From Cladophialophora immunda (taxonomy: Eukaryota > Ascomycota > Eurotiomycetes > Chaetothyriales > Herpotrichiellaceae), in NCBI RefSeq assembly GCF_000835495.1, contig NW_015622546.1:1428883-1492882 (forward strand): a DNA stretch of 64,000 bases. Direction: 5' to 3'. Within the stretch, counting starts at the first letter, position 1. Each line of letters begins with the position of its first letter. Of the stretch, positions 22,559 to 33,560 are shown piece by piece. Made by a program: the position numbers and the translations under genes. Below the pieces are notes generated by a model that did no database searches, was not told where the DNA came from, and saw only the letters and a list, made by a program, of their open reading frames with translations.

Positions 22559-23687
22559 GATGAGCGAATAAACTGCAGCAAACCCCACCACCGTGTACAT
22601 CTACACCGCCCAAATACATACGAACCTTTGCATCGATTCCAGCGGCAGGGTACTGGACTTTTGTCCCCTTTTGGCAGATGCATCCTCGCATGATCTAGGG
22701 AGTTTCCCTTTTTGTTAGAAGCATAGAACAAGGTCATCCGAGATAGACGGTAGCAAAATGTTATTCTGATGTACCAAACACACGGTCCCCGTAACGATTC
22801 TCTCTCAGTTCCAATGCCGGAGTTTTCTCTGCCCAACCAACAAACGCACCGTCCGTGCTCCGGTTTTTACAAGGCAATCTCAGCAAACGCCACTAATACT
22901 GGTGGAGAGTTACATACTCCCCGCTCTGTATCACGTCCTCTGAAACAAAAAGCCCAGGTTTTGGTTGGATGCACACACACACCCCCCCACCTTTTTATGC
23001 ACCCTTTATGCATGGAATCGAGAAAATGAGGTGGTCGTCCCATGTAGCCTAAAAGCACTACATAGTTGACACGGGGCGAACGCGCCTGGTGCCCCCCCCC
23101 CTTTCCTTGTGAGCCGAGGATGAGCAAAATGTGCGAGCGGCTAATTAATTAATTAATTAACTAGTCAAAATGGGAAGACGAACGGTAGGGGCTTTTTTGG
23201 TGGCACGAGATTACTACTTATTAATTGGCGAGCTAGGTACCCCGTGTACTTGTACTTTTGAACATTCCTTGCTAGGAGATCTATTGTTGTGTTGGCAAGT
23301 CAAGATCCAGGGAATCTTCTTCCGTGCAATAAAAATACCCTGAATGCTACATATGTAACCCAATGAATGTGCTGCTATATTACTCGCTTTTCATCCACAA
23401 AATATAACCGGTGATATAAACCCTTGGATTCCCCTGCCGTGCAAATTTATACTCATCCACCCAGGGGCGGCTTTTCGAGGCGCTCGAATGTGCTTTGCCC
23501 ACATTAGACGTGCTGGAAAACGACCACGTTGGTCGAGTGACGATTTTGCCCATTGGGGCCTCGCGAGATCAAGCGTGTGGCTTTTCGGCGCAAAAACCCA
23601 TCGTCTCAACCTCTCCGGTTCCCAAGATCTACAAAATGCAAACCGCTTCAACTTCCCCCTTTCTTACCTCTTCAATCCAGACTTGAT
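22559..23687. other. Convergent intergenic region
   Basis: About 1.1 kb, AT-rich in parts, with a TTAA-type short repeat at 23142-23160 and C runs near 22979-22988 and 23093-23102. No supported gene. Confidence 0.55.
23142..23160. repeat. TAAT microsatellite
   Basis: Nineteen nucleotides of perfect TAAT repeat in the 3' intergenic region. Confidence 0.8.
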
Positions 23688-26600
23688 TCAGTCCGTCTTC
23701 TCCCGGATCTCTCGCGGGACCATCCCGACATTCCGCTCGTAGTCCTCCTGCACGACGTCCAGGTTGAACTCGGCCTCGCCGACCAGCCTCTTCGTGTCGG
23801 CCAACAGGTCCGCCAGGTCCTCGTTCAGCATGGTCGTGCAGACCTGCATGACGGCAAAGGCCGAATACCCCGGCTCGCAGATGTGCTTGGTGTCCAAGAT
23901 GCCCGAGTCGAGCGAGGAGAGCATTTCGCCAATGTGGAATCGCTCCGGCGGCCGCAGGTAAGGCGGGAGGGGCTTGCCGGAGCCGATCGAGCCGGAGAGG
24001 ATGGCGAGCAGTGACGTGACGTTGTGCGAGGTCAGTTCCAGCGACGCGATGAGTTGGGTAAAGTCCTTGAGCCAGGTGCCGGTCCCGTCAGTGGCGACGA
24101 CGGGGTTGGGCCCTTCCCGGTGGCCGGCCGACTCGGGGATTTCTTTGAACGTCTTGGTCGTCCATGCGATCATGGCCGTAAAACGAAGGATGCTGGGCGC
24201 CTGGGTCAGCACTGTGCCACTCGGAAGGGCTTTTTCGAGAATCAAAGACTTACTTCTCCGTGTGCGCAAGCATCCTCTCATAGAGCTCCTTGGGAAACCG
24301 GCCTCCAAACGTCGGCTCCCATCTGATGAACTTGAGATGATTCTTCATGGCCTGGATGAGAATCAGGTTTTTCGCAAAGAGCTGAGTGCGGGCCTTCTCC
24401 AGCCGGCGAAGCGGGCTTTTCTTGTCTTTGGGATCCCCTTCTAGCCCTTTCAGCCGCAACGAAACCGCCTTGTGCGAGGAGCTGTAGTACTGGCCCAGTA
24501 AATACAATGTATTCCCCAGGTCCTTCCGCATCTCGCTTCTCGCCGTGGTCACGCTTGGGAAGTATGTTAGCAAGCAGGCGACGCCCACACCACCAAGTAC
24601 ACAGGCGAGTCGGTAAGGTGCCAGCTCGTACAAGGGGTGGAAGATTTGGCCGTTCGATTCGGAAATGGCGAGGCCCACCTGCTTGACCTGAAGCTCGTAC
24701 GCGACGATTAACATGACGGTGATCATGCCGATCATGGGGATGACCGGGTCGTTCGGTTTCGTGACCATGAGGTAGTGATAGAGGAATACGGTCAGGCCCA
24801 CAAAGACAATGACCCCGGCCGTGTCGCCATCCACGATGTACCAGTCAATGTAGGAGAGGACCATGGCCAGGAACGTGCCAAAAACTCTCACGAATTGTCC
24901 ATACATGCCCGACCCGGCGGTTTGAGTCATGCTGATGGCAACCATAATGGCACCCCAGATGATGCGCTGCTTGATATAGAATTGCTGCGAGTTGCGCAAG
25001 AAGGCGGTGAGTGCGATGATCATGGTGCCCACGGCGACCTTGAAGCCGAACCAGGACTCCTTCGAGCCGAAAAGCCTAGGAATCAGGCGGAAGTAGTCGG
25101 TCACCTTCTCCCACCACGTCACGGGCGGGAGGTGCTCAGGATCCCGGTTGACCCCTAGAGCATCGCCCAGATAAACCGTAGGGGTACCGCTTCGATAGCT
25201 GTATGCCGTGTAATCCAGGTTGCTGTCCTCACGGCTGATGACTGCCCATGCCCACTTCTTCCACTGTTTCCAGGTAGGGGTTAATAACCGTCTCTTGCTC
25301 ATAGTGCCATCTTCGACTTTGGAATCGGCGAATCGAACGAGGTCGAGGACTCCCATTGCGGTTGTTACAACGCAGTATTCGAGCTAGAGAGGTCAGCGTA
25401 ATTCTGCATGACAAGGTGCCACGTACATCCAGAAGAAGGTACAGTTGGGATGAATGTCGCTTATGTGAGGACCGAGTGGACGATTGACCACTGGTCTCTT
25501 CGGCTTCATTCATCCGACACCATTCTTTCAAAGGTCCTTCCCGTTCAGCCAAAAACTTGTTGATGGTATTTTCAAGGTACTGTGCAAAACCTTTTCCGTC
25601 TGGAGGCTCGCCTGCTTTCGCCTCGAGCTCGGCTTTGGTCGTAAATGCCGGCTTCTTGGTGATTTTCAGTGTGAAGAATGCATAGTCGAGCCCTTCAATC
25701 ATCGCCTGCCACAGCAGTTTGAAGGCTCCGTCAACCTGGCCAAACAACAAACTCCACCGCTCTTTCTCCACGTCTTTCAATGCTCGATCTGACACTTCGG
25801 AGTTGGAACCGTCCTTGTAAGTTTTGATTGACGTCCATCCTCCTTGCTTCTCAACTCGGTCGTTCACCTGGATCACCGTCTCCAGGCCAGCGATTGGTAT
25901 CAAGATATTCCTCAGCAGTTTTGTGATACTCGAGAAATCCTTACTCGATAATTTCCCAAATGTAACCTCACGTTTGACATAACGCATCTCCGACTGTATC
26001 TTGACCTGGCATTCGGTCGCCTCCGCAGTGAGCGCCCGCCATTTGTCAGCCTCGGGCCACGGGGTCAATCGTTCAATCGGTTCGCCTCCTTCGCTGTCAC
26101 TCTCCAAGCTGCTTGTCCTGCTCCCGCTGTTCCAATCACGAGAAGGCAAAGAGATGAGTAGTGCTGCTTTAGCGTCAATGACGCCTTTGAGGACGTGGAG
26201 ATACTCGGTCAGGATCAGTGTCGCTAGATCCCGTGAGGTGATAGGTAGTACCACAAAGTGGACGGCGAATGCAAGCCCGAATCCGACAAAGAAGGTATCA
26301 AGGAGTCGCCGTACTGAGAATCCACACAGTCAGCGAGAATCCCCCTAACAGGACACTAATCAATACTTAGAGAATATGCTTGTTCCATCTCCGGGAATAT
26401 GGCACCGTATACAGCCGTGATGTTGATAAATATACCAAACACGATGAGAGGCAGGAAGTACTGCGGCCGAAAAGCGCGAAACCTGGCTAAGCTTTCAGCA
26501 CAGCTGCGTTGAACTAGAAGACGACCGACGAAAGAAACACGTACGTGTTGTAAGCCCAGAGCCAGAAGAAGAACCACACAGCAAGGCATGCGCTTGCTGC

Positions 26601-27217
26601 TGCGTTGTAGGGCACGACTTCGGCCCCCGGGACGGGTCCATTACTTCGCTGCTCGGCTGACAGATGGGTCGTGTTTTTTCGAGCTTTGATTGCAGTCCAC
26701 ATGTAGAGAAGGGATATTGCTGCGGCGAGGCAGGTCAGGAACTAGTAGCCAGTGAGCCCAGCACTCCTCGAGGAAAGAAAGTCCGAGTTCGTACACCAGT
26801 GACGAAGAAATTCTGCAGAAATCTGGCTCGGGGGAGAATCGGAACGACGAAGAGTGACATGATAGGGATGAGGTAGCCGATTGTCGAGTAGTGAGCTGCG
26901 ACGCTAGCATCTTGATATCTGGTAGATGTGAGTTTCTGTAGACGCGTCGTCGCTCAAGTCAACATACATGGCGAGGCCAACTGTAGGGGCGACGGCTCCT
27001 CTGGTACAGAAACAGGACCGTTAGCATGGGACCCCAATCGTTGGACGGGTCTGTAGGCAGGTTGCCGTGCTGTGACACGAATTCGTGTTCTACGGCTTGT
27101 GGCACTGTCCTCCGCAATAACTTACTTGAACATCAACAATATGGTTGGGAGATTGATCTTCAACCCTAGCTTGTCGTTGAGTCTCTTCAGCAGAGACGGT
27201 TTCTTTGGGCTTGCCAT
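23688..27217 (-). CDS. ArAE/FUSC-type multi-pass membrane transporter
   Basis: Predicted 1027-aa membrane protein of the fungal aromatic-acid-exporter-like family (putative ER transporter 6TM N-terminal domain plus FUSC-like and DUF2421-type region; related to S. pombe Bfr/brefeldin-sensitivity proteins). Minus-strand exons are 27217-27126, 27000-26968, 26918-26795, 26741-26545, 26482-26367, 26313-25427, 25383-24254 and 24192-23688; all junctions are in frame. The first block of helices spans roughly residues 30-220, starting with LPTILLMFK and GAVAPTVGLAM. A long soluble segment follows, then a second helix block at about 590-790 (WFGFKVAVGTMIIALTAFL, YIDWYIV and onward) and a soluble C-terminal domain. 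The duplicated helix-soluble layout is typical. Exon 2 is only 33 nt. Substrate unknown; export of organic acids or lipids is a family-level guess. Confidence 0.87.
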
Positions 27218-28299
27218 GGTGCCGATTTCCAGACCGTGAGCAGTTTTGAACCACAGCAACGGAAAAGCTAGGATCCTCCACAAGGGAAGGCCAAAACAGA
27301 AGCAGAACTACCGCAGCATTGGAACGTATAGATGCCAGTGAATTTCAGCAGCTACAGTGCTCTTTCGGGGGGGTGTTCGCCTCCAGAATGGAAACACGCA
27401 GTAAGTAAACAAAGGATGAGACACAGAGGACGCGTTCGAGCTGGACCTCACAGCGGAAAGGCTCAACCAAGTATCAGGTGAATATCAGGGCAAAGGGTGC
27501 TATAGAAGAACAAATGGAATTTCGCACAGGTGGCAGGCCAGCACCTTGCCAAAGTCAGGAGATGCATGCGCATCAGTAAGCCATGGCCTAAGCGGCCATG
27601 AGATACCGGTTTGGGATGGACATCGGACAAGGCTGCGGTCGACGCGATTGGCGAGTCGAGTGCATTTGACCGCACACAAATTTGGCAAAGTTTTGCTAGA
27701 AAGCGAGGCATCTAGTGGTCGTCATGTCAAGTAGGTAACTTACTGCGATGCTCGAACTCTCAAGCTGGAATTCTCGTCTTTGGTTGTGCTCGTGAAAAGG
27801 ATGGCAACGAAGGCGGAGAGCTGAGAAGTGTTTCGTAAGCACCATCAAGGCTGTGCCTGCAGAACCTTTTGCTGCATTGAGATTAGCGCAGCCAAGAGCC
27901 TTGCGAGCCTTGCAATCATTACTCATCTCGTCGCTCCCCCTTGAATGGTTGGTTGGTATTATGAGGGCCACGCCAATTGTTTTCTCAAAGAGACAAGACT
28001 GGCTCAAGTCTTTCGTGGCTTGTGGCCTCCAATTGCATCCAACTGGGTCTCCAACGCAGGAAAGTTCCAGCCGCAGCATCCGACTTGTTGATTGCCGGTC
28101 AGGCTGTGCTTCAGCCTTGCAGCCAGTAAGCAACATCATGTTCTTCTGAATTGGTAGTGTATTGCAGGAGGAGCCATCGAAAGTAGGACCAGAAATATTA
28201 AGAAACGACCAGGCATGGAAACTTTGGAACATGTGCTTCTCATATATTCAATCCTTTGTGCTGGATGCCCCTATGTTCTTTGCTGCTGGCTGTCCAATT
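27218..28299. other. Intergenic region
   Basis: About 1.1 kb between the transporter start (-) and the 3' end of POL5 (-). A 178-codon minus-strand frame at 27696-28232 has no recognisable motif or intron logic and is not accepted as a gene. Confidence 0.5.
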
Positions 28300-31200
28300 T
28301 CATCCCACTAGCTTGTCTCTGATGCTTTGGCACCAGTTGTTCCAGTCTGTGAAGAACCCCGGCATGACTCTCCATTTCTTGTCTGTTAGTTGCCTCAGCC
28401 TTGTCGACGCATATGTCTCGACAATCGTGCTAACATTCGCTGGATTGGCTCTAACGAGGGCCTTCGCAACAAGGATGCTCGATAGACTTGCCACATTAGA
28501 GTGTGCGTGTGACGAGTCCATGCCTGCTTCCTCGTGAATTGACCGGAGAACGTCAACCGCATGCCCACTGTAAGAGTCATTCGGTAGCTCCGGGGCATTG
28601 GGTCCTTTGCATCGAGAGCAGAACTGCTGCAGGATATTGCAAGTACGATCGGCCAACTGCTTTGTTTGTGTGGTCCTCGCCAGCTTGAGGAGAGGCGGAA
28701 TCAAGTCCATCGTCAGTGAGTTGTGTTGCTGGTGCTTGAGGTATGACTCGATGAGATCGAGGACACGGTTCTTGAAATTCACAATGTTCTCTTTTGCCTC
28801 CTTCGCTTCTTTCCTTCTGTTCTTTGACTGTTGCTCATTTCGTGCGCGGAAGACTTCTGCAAGCTTTGAATCCAATTCCATCATTTCATCGTCACCCATG
28901 TCTGAATCCGAAGAAGTTTCAGAAGTATCTGACGTAGCATCGAGATCGTCTTGGTTGAGCCGCCTTGTGCCAAGCGCTGAGGCAAGGGCTGCATCGAACG
29001 CAGCCAGCTCCGCGTCCTCTGCATCCTCTGCATTCTCCTTCCCAGATGCCTGAGAACTCACAGATTGATCATCTGAACCTTCATCAGAATCAATAGATGC
29101 CGATCCAGAATCGGCATTTTCAGATGATTCGCCAGATTCCGAAATGGAAGCGACTTCGACATCCGAGTCTAGCTCCTCCATCTCTGATTCAAAGCCAAGG
29201 TGCTCTCCATCCTCATCCTCAACTTCTCCGGCTTCGAACATCTCTTGTTGTCCCTCAAGGTTCTCTTTTGTTTGGAGGACACGGCACATAGCTTCAAGAC
29301 CAGTAGCGGTGATGTTGGGGGCGAAGGCATCGAAGATCTGGACAGTGATCCGCCTCATGAACTTCGACGGCCTTGACGCAAAGCTGAGAAGAATTTCCAT
29401 GATAGCATCGGCAGATTCCTGTCTACTGTCAGTTGACACACTTCTTTTCTGTTTATCCTTCCGGCGGCCCCAATTTTCAAGCACTTCCTGCAGAATCGGC
29501 ACAGCGTCTGTCTCTCCAGTGTAGATCTGGAAAAGCAGTAACGCATAAAGCAGGCACCACCCTTCCGAGAACGACAAAACTTTTGGGCCTACATGCGTTT
29601 TCGAGGACTTTGGTAGCGCTCGGCCGGCTGTCGAGGACATCTGGGTGTTGGTCTGGATGTCTGTCAAGTTTTGCCAGGCTGTCTCCACGATAGCCTTGAT
29701 ATCGTCCTCGAAGGCAGAGGTCATCGGGATGTGGAGGGTCTCTAACTCGCGGATATGAAGAATCGCATGCTTCAACAACCAACAGCCTAGAGGGCCAAGT
29801 TTGAGGGTTTGCTCAAAGGATAAGCTCAGACGCTCTTTGGCAAAGTCGCGAACCTCTGGCAGAAGCACAGGCCGAATATCACGGCTGAGATTCTCCGGGC
29901 TCTCTAAACCTGGTGAGATGCAGACTTCTCTGAGCCATGACTGGAGTATGCCAGACACAAGTTCCATATCGGTCTGCTCGATATCGTCCTCTTGTGACAT
30001 CTGGAGCTGCTCCCAGCGGCGGAGCCTTGCAGAAAGCATCTTCCACTGCAGATTTACAATCGTCCTCTGTTGTGAAAGAGCCGTCTTCTTGTCCTCCTCT
30101 TGAAGAGATGCCATGAGAAGGTCTGTCAAAGCAGAGCTGATCCCCTTCAGCACATCCGTGTTTCTTGCTTCGAACAAGCTCTGCAGAGTTTTTGATTTGG
30201 TGATCTGATCAAAGTCGCCGAAAGAGACGCTCTGTAACAGCGTTCGAAGATAAGTTCCGGCGAGGTCGGCACGCTGGTCCCAGGGCTCAGCATCGGTTAA
30301 GCGGGCCTGAATGATTTGAGACAGTCTTTGAGCAGATCTCTGGAGAAACCTCTCTGAACTTTTCAGGGAGTTCGCCAGACAACGAGTCGCTTGCGGTGTC
30401 AACGTGCAGATTAGTAGCTCTTTGGGGGCTATTTCGAAAACCTTTTTCCAAAGGCTGAATCCCCAGGATTTGCGCTCGGCGCTGCTCGCAGCTGCGAAAA
30501 GACTTTCATCCACAACGACTTTCCAGAACAGATCGAAGGTGACTTTATCTTCGTTTCGAATGCTGCTTTTCACACCCCTCCCCTCCCCAGTTCTTTTAGG
30601 GGTGTTTCCGAAGGTTTCGGCCAGCACAATGTCCCAGGCAAAATGTAAATTAGCAGACCACCTCGCAGCACCTTGGGAGGTTAGATCGGAGTCTCCTTCC
30701 TCTTGCTGGACTCTCGCGTCTTTGAGTATATCGGCAAGGATATTCACATCTTTCTTCGCCAGAGGATGGCCGCTCTTCCAAGCGGACTTAGGCAATTTCG
30801 CATTTGGAAAGCGCCTCGACGTCACCAGCCAGATCGCCACGCCTTCTGGTGTACGTATGAGCTTGTTCGCTACCAGCTTTTCGATTATGTGTAACGACAA
30901 AGACTCTGTCAGCTCGTTCTGACCGGATACGGTGCAATTGTAAAGCACCCAGCCACATTCTTGACGAAGCCACGGCTTCTTGATTGCTAAAGCACAAACG
31001 ACATCCAGTAGGCGCTTAAAGTGGCTGTGGTCCGCTTCCTTGCCGAAGAGAATACCCGATTTCAAGATGGCGTCGGCACCAAACACTCTGCCAAAATAAT
31101 GGTCGCGCTCGTCCTGGCCCGAAGTTCCCTTCTCTGGCAAGGTCTGAGCCTCAAGGATGTCAATGACAGCCGAACTGGAAACGTCGCTTTCAGGGGAAAC

Positions 31201-31479
31201 GTCCGGGGCGGCTGCAAGCTGAGACAGAAGTTCGGTCAAGGCGACAGAAAAGCCTAGGCGGGCAGACTTGCGACTGCTGCAGAGGCCGCGGAAGAGCCGA
31301 GTTAAGATGGTTTTGGTCTGCTCATGGCTGGTGATTCCTGGCTTGTAGATTTTGGACAGCAAGGTATGGGCGGCAGCGAGACGAACGCTCTCCTCGACGT
31401 CGGCCAAGTCTGCGTAGACTTTGACGAGCTCGACGTCGACTTCTCTCTTTCGCTTCTTGGACAATGTATCCGCACCCAT
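28300..31479 (-). CDS. POL5: Nucleolar DNA polymerase phi / MYBBP1A family protein Pol5
   Basis: Intronless 1059-aa protein close in length to yeast Pol5 (about 1020 aa). The family acts in the nucleolus in rRNA synthesis and ribosome assembly, despite the polymerase name. The start MGADTLSKKRKREVDVELVK gives the usual basic N terminus; upstream in-frame Met codons read through non-family sequence. HEAT-like helical repeats fill the N-terminal two thirds (for example SVRLAAAHTLLSKIYK and SSRKSARLGFSVALTELL). A very acidic Ser/Asp/Glu-rich segment lies at about 750-866, as in other Pol5 proteins, followed by a basic ARNEQQSKNRRKEAKEAKEN stretch and a helical C terminus. The gene is divergent from SNX3 with a 401-bp shared promoter. 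Confidence 0.93.
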   Translation of the reverse strand: MGADTLSKKRKREVDVELVKVYADLADVEESVRLAAAHTLLSKIYKPGITSHEQTKTILTRLFRGLCSSRKSARLGFSVALTELLSQLAAAPDVSPESDVSSSAVIDILEAQTLPEKGTSGQDERDHYFGRVFGADAILKSGILFGKEADHSHFKRLLDVVCALAIKKPWLRQECGWVLYNCTVSGQNELTESLSLHIIEKLVANKLIRTPEGVAIWLVTSRRFPNAKLPKSAWKSGHPLAKKDVNILADILKDARVQQEEGDSDLTSQGAARWSANLHFAWDIVLAETFGNTPKRTGEGRGVKSSIRNEDKVTFDLFWKVVVDESLFAAASSAERKSWGFSLWKKVFEIAPKELLICTLTPQATRCLANSLKSSERFLQRSAQRLSQIIQARLTDAEPWDQRADLAGTYLRTLLQSVSFGDFDQITKSKTLQSLFEARNTDVLKGISSALTDLLMASLQEEDKKTALSQQRTIVNLQWKMLSARLRRWEQLQMSQEDDIEQTDMELVSGILQSWLREVCISPGLESPENLSRDIRPVLLPEVRDFAKERLSLSFEQTLKLGPLGCWLLKHAILHIRELETLHIPMTSAFEDDIKAIVETAWQNLTDIQTNTQMSSTAGRALPKSSKTHVGPKVLSFSEGWCLLYALLLFQIYTGETDAVPILQEVLENWGRRKDKQKRSVSTDSRQESADAIMEILLSFASRPSKFMRRITVQIFDAFAPNITATGLEAMCRVLQTKENLEGQQEMFEAGEVEDEDGEHLGFESEMEELDSDVEVASISESGESSENADSGSASIDSDEGSDDQSVSSQASGKENAEDAEDAELAAFDAALASALGTRRLNQDDLDATSDTSETSSDSDMGDDEMMELDSKLAEVFRARNEQQSKNRRKEAKEAKENIVNFKNRVLDLIESYLKHQQHNSLTMDLIPPLLKLARTTQTKQLADRTCNILQQFCSRCKGPNAPELPNDSYSGHAVDVLRSIHEEAGMDSSHAHSNVASLSSILVAKALVRANPANVSTIVETYASTRLRQLTDKKWRVMPGFFTDWNNWCQSIRDKLVG

Positions 31480-31880
31480 CGCTAGTGATCTTGGGTGCGT
31501 TGCAACCGTTCCTGGTGAAGTAAACCTTTGAGTGGAAAAAAAAATATCGCTGGCTCCCCTGCGGCGGAAAATGGAGATCCACTTCTTCGACTCCTTGGCG
31601 CAGAGGAATGCGGGGTGGCCAGATTGGGAAAGCGGCAAAAGTCAGGTGCGGCTTTGCAGGAATCTTCTCGACGGCCACCAAGATACATTGGGTGACGGCC
31701 TAAACACCACGGCTAACATCACATGCTCATCCTCAGCTCAACCAACTGATCCTCGTCCATCAGCTTCCCACAGCGAGTCCAGAGTGTATATCCCCAGACT
31801 ACCACCGCCTGGAGTCTACAGTGCACGCGACCCATCGCCCTGTTCAGCTGCCCGTACCCTCCATTTCAAACCCCGCAGCG
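31480..31880. promoter_or_regulatory. Bidirectional promoter POL5/SNX3
   Basis: A 401-bp region between two divergent housekeeping start codons. It must carry both core promoters and 5' leaders. No clear TATA box, as usual for housekeeping genes. Confidence 0.6.
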
Positions 31881-32471
31881 ATGCAAGCCTTACCGGAGTC
31901 TCGTCAACAGACTTTCGAGGAGATCTACGGCCCTCCAGAAAACTTCCTCGAGATTGAGGTACGTTCTGGGACTGCTCGTTCGCTGCAAAGCTTCTGTGCT
32001 TCGCTCTGGCAACGGCATGCACATCGCAGAGACAAGCCGGACTAACCCCTCTGTCCATAGGTGAAAAATCCACAAACCCACGGTTCTTCTCCCCGTAACA
32101 TGTACACTTCTTATGAAATCCACACTCGCACGAACATTCCCGCCTTCAAACTGCGTCACTCGGTCGTCCGCCGCAGGTACTCTGATTTCGAGTACTTTCG
32201 AGACATCCTGGAGCGAGAAAGTGCCAGAGTCACCATTCCTCCGTTGCCGGGGAAGGTGTTCACGAACAGATTCTCCGACGACGTGATTGAGCACAGGAGA
32301 GAAGGACTTCAGAGGTTCCTACAGATAGTGGTCGGACATCCGCTTTTGCAAACCGGGAGCAAGGTTCTCGGAGCGTTCATACAAGGTAGGGCAAGGGACT
32401 TCGACAGACGGGAACGAGACTGGACTGACAGAGCACAAATAGATCCGAATTGGGACCGCAATGCTTGGTGA
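31881..32471 (+). CDS. SNX3: Sorting nexin SNX3/Grd19 (PX domain)
   Basis: Predicted 143-aa sorting nexin that binds PtdIns3P on endosomes and, with retromer, recycles cargo to the Golgi. Exons are 31881-31958, 32061-32385 and 32443-32471. The N terminus ([20 protein letters not shown]) and the PX core are strongly conserved: [14 protein letters not shown] at about 62-75 is the phosphoinositide-binding region, followed by IPPLPGK and [19 protein letters not shown]. The protein ends in DPNWDRNAW, as in fungal orthologs, and consists of almost only the PX domain. Length agrees with yeast Grd19/Snx3 (162 aa). Confidence 0.95.
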
Positions 32472-33560
32472 AAAGACCATCCACAACCACAATAAAAAAT
32501 TGCCAAGAGAAATGACAAGACCAGAATGACCAACGAGATGATGAGCAAAATGACCACTCGAAGCGAGGCTTTCTGCGGGCAAATCTTTGCAGGCATTATT
32601 CGACCCTGTATACTTGGGTATTCCCTTTGAGCATACGCATGAAGGAGCGGGGTGCACATGGAGTACTGGTGACGGCGCACAGTCTCGGGACCTTCGCAGC
32701 AAACTTGAGCGAGTTGGTTGGGTTGGAATACAAACGAATAAACCAGTTCTGAGCCTCCCCTAGGACAACAAGGAACCTCGCCGCAAGTCTGAAACTACAT
32801 GGACGTTCTTGCGAGTGTCTGGCAAGTTTGAGGGGCGTTGAAACGTGATGTGCGTTGCCGTTATATCAAAAAAACACAAGGCTGTGTAAGCATTGCCGAG
32901 CAAGAAACCGGAGCATAAAGAAGACTGACCGTGCACGCATCCTTCAGCCGACGTTCGCTAACAGCAAATGCCGACATAGTACACATGCCTTTACACGTTC
33001 TGTTCTATTCCTCTGTACTGCTCTTCTCTCTCTCCTTGGATGAACGCGAGTTTTCCATCTAGGCCCGCCTGTCGACTGTCCTACGACACCGCGGTGCCAA
33101 AATATCGACATCAGAAAGGAAATATATTGCCCCTCTCTACAGCCCTATAGATGTTCATTACCTAGATACAGACGTATTTCCAGCCGAAGCCGTTTGTTCC
33201 ACAGCCAAATGTCCCATTCCTATCCCGGCTCGAGTCAAGTATAAAAACAAGGGGTATCACAAACGCAATAGCAATCCTTCCCTTATCCATCCTCCCATTC
33301 CCTGGGTCCCGTTGTCCTGCGCTGTGTCGTCCACGGTTGTATAACAACCCAAAAACAAATTTGAGAAAAGATTAATACAAATGAGCCCAGCCCTGTCGCT
33401 GCGTGAGCCGTTCCCTTCTCTGCCCTTCCATGCTCATCCCCATCCAATGCCGCCATTGTCCAGTATGCTTCTTTAACATATCCGGCCGAGCATCAATTTT
33501 AAACGCCCAGGAAATCATCCATTCTTCCTTAGTCTTCAACGCATATGCCGTTTGGCCGTG
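32472..33560. other. Convergent intergenic region
   Basis: About 1.1 kb of 3' flank between SNX3 (+) and the Myb-protein gene (-). No gene supported; it likely contains both 3' UTRs. Confidence 0.55.

Noticed and set aside
27696..28232. 178-codon minus-strand frame as a gene
   Set aside because: Composition is not protein-like, there is no domain, and it lies in the 3' flank of POL5.
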